From an uncultured Sphingomonadales bacterium (lineage in GTDB: Bacteria; Pseudomonadota; Alphaproteobacteria; Sphingomonadales; Sphingomonadaceae), in the NCBI GenBank assembly GCA_937898535.1, contig CALDKP010000261.1, forward strand, positions 1 through 6,068: 6,068 bases of DNA, in the 5' to 3' direction. The stretch's first letter is position 1; each line of letters starts with the position of its first letter. Below, in pieces: positions 5,514 through 6,068 of this stretch. The position numbers were made by a program, and so were the translations under genes. The notes beneath the pieces were generated by a model. It saw nothing but the letters and a program-made list of their open reading frames with translations, made no database searches and was not told where the DNA came from.

Positions 5514-5541
5514 GGGCGCCGGCAACGGCGCCCTTTTTTTT
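5514..5541 (+). terminator. Rho-independent terminator of carD
   Basis: GGGCGCCG (5514-5521) pairs perfectly with CGGCGCCC (5526-5533) around a GCAA tetraloop of the stable GNRA class, followed by eight T (5534-5541). It starts 27 nt after the carD stop codon and should end that transcript efficiently before the DUF393 gene. Confidence 0.93.
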
Positions 5542-5547
5542 CGCTGT

Positions 5548-5565
5548 GTTATACCATGTTATGCC
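5548..5565 (+). repeat. Tandem 10 bp-spaced repeat upstream of the DUF393 gene
   Basis: GTTATACC (5548-5555) and GTTATGCC (5558-5565) differ at one base and are spaced exactly one helical turn apart, with AT between them. They lie between the carD terminator and the DUF393 start, where an operator or activator site would be expected. No known consensus is recognised. Confidence 0.3.
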
Positions 5566-5603
5566 CAGCCTGACGTCCCCTTGCGGCACGTCTAAACAGT
5601 GGC

Positions 5604-5948
5604 ATGTTCAATCTTATCATCTGGTATGACGGCGCGTGTCCGCTTTGTGTAAGTGAAATCGCGCTGATGCGGCGTCTCGATTGGCAGCGAAAAATTGACT
5701 TCCAAGATATTGCGCCAGAAACGGCCATATGCCCGCTCGACCGGCAGCTCATGCTTGACCGACTTCACGCGAGCGAAAATGGCGTAATGCTATCGGGTGC
5801 TGCAGCATTTGCTGCTATGTGGCGACATATTCCCCTGCTTAAACCACTTGGCTGGCTTGCAAGAAATCCCGTTATTTTGGAAATACTCGAGCGGCTTTAT
5901 ATCCGTTTCCTGAAAATCCGTCCTCGGTTGCAAAAGTTGCTGACATAA
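5604..5948 (+). CDS. DUF393 (DCC family) predicted thiol-disulfide oxidoreductase
   Basis: The family is named for its DxxCxxC motif and is predicted to have a thioredoxin-like fold; its biochemical role is not established. The 114-residue product opens with LIIWYDGACPLCVSEIALMR, so Asp9, Cys12 and Cys15 form the motif. LDRLHASENGVMLSGAAAFAAMW (51-73, including the conserved SGAAAF) and a C-terminal helical part (about 80-114) follow. Length is typical. The ATG is the first start after an in-frame TGA at 5571-5573. No ribosome site is visible before it, so the message may be leaderless or weakly translated. Only 2 bp separate it from the next gene, which suggests co-transcription and translational coupling. 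As I recall, DUF393 genes recur beside photolyase genes in light-responsive clusters of proteobacteria, which fits the neighbour. Confidence 0.85.
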   Translation: MFNLIIWYDGACPLCVSEIALMRRLDWQRKIDFQDIAPETAICPLDRQLMLDRLHASENGVMLSGAAAFAAMWRHIPLLKPLGWLARNPVILEILERLYIRFLKIRPRLQKLLT

Positions 5949-5950
5949 CA

Positions 5951-6068
5951 ATGATGAAGGATGTTTTTCCGACCTCGCGGAACGCGGCACTCTTACGCCT
6001 TGCCGAGTTCATACCCGGCGCGGGGCAGAACTATGCCTTTGGCCGCAACACCGATCCGGGGCCAGCCC
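5951..6068 (+). CDS. Probable photolyase/cryptochrome-type FAD-binding protein, N-terminal fragment cut by the window end
   Basis: Thirty-nine codons from the ATG at 5951 stay open to the end of the window. The segment FPTSRNAALLRLAEFIPGAGQNYAFGRNTDPGP resembles the beginning of the short, FAD-domain-only photolyase relatives of sphingomonads, in which a FPPTR-AALARL-F-P-AGR-YA-RN pattern precedes the helical FAD-binding domain. Full photolyases use FAD and light to repair pyrimidine dimers; the antenna domain appears absent at this N-terminus. A second ATG at 5954 is equally possible. No ribosome site is visible; initiation is probably coupled to the DUF393 stop at 5946-5948. The fragment is too short for certainty. 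Confidence 0.55.
   Translation, partial: MMKDVFPTSRNAALLRLAEFIPGAGQNYAFGRNTDPGPA

Overview
The window looks like chromosomal DNA of a sphingomonad-type alphaproteobacterium (order Sphingomonadales). The evidence is the protein content: a RXKD-type bifunctional Rel beginning RQYELVERV, an alphaproteobacterial RecX, a CarD/CdnL regulator, a short secreted four-cysteine protein of the CC_3452 type, and a sphingolipid-type fatty acyl-AMP ligase. The assignment rests on remembered family features, not on a search.

Layout, left to right. Bases 1 to about 111 are very GC-rich (94 of the first 120 bases are G or C) and do not continue the gene beside them. The acyl-AMP ligase, read leftwards from 693, matches its family up to the A3 (P-loop) motif and then changes abruptly into unrelated sequence and a stop, so the left edge looks like a junction, most simply an assembly or amplification chimera. 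A 97-109 bp divergent spacer leads to recX (803-1339, rightward), which meets rel (1336-3429, leftward) tail to tail with a 4 bp overlap. A 266 bp gap upstream of rel holds a strong leftward terminator and a GTTGCAAC-containing motif. Next come a small exported protein (3696-4034, leftward) and a divergent HxlR-type regulator (4233-4751, rightward). The 198 bp between them holds a consensus -10 and three GTTGCAA-like boxes. carD follows (4960-5487) with a recognisable promoter, a long leader containing a hairpin and a possible 18-codon peptide, and a textbook terminator. At the right end a DUF393 (DCC family) gene (5604-5948) is followed after 2 bp by the start of what looks like a photolyase/cryptochrome FAD-binding protein that runs off the window.

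How the genes fit together. Rel sets (p)ppGpp levels and CarD acts on RNA polymerase at promoters, so two global growth regulators lie close together, each in its own transcription unit. The HxlR regulator and the exported protein share a divergent control region that may be their operator. The DUF393/photolyase pair looks like a two-gene unit linked to light or UV response.

I found no CRISPR array, insertion sequence, tRNA, complete rRNA gene, phage gene or recognisable defence system. Most of the window is ordinary core chromosome. The observations most worth following are the left-edge junction, the motif shared between the rel and HxlR-side control regions, and the architecture of the carD promoter and leader.
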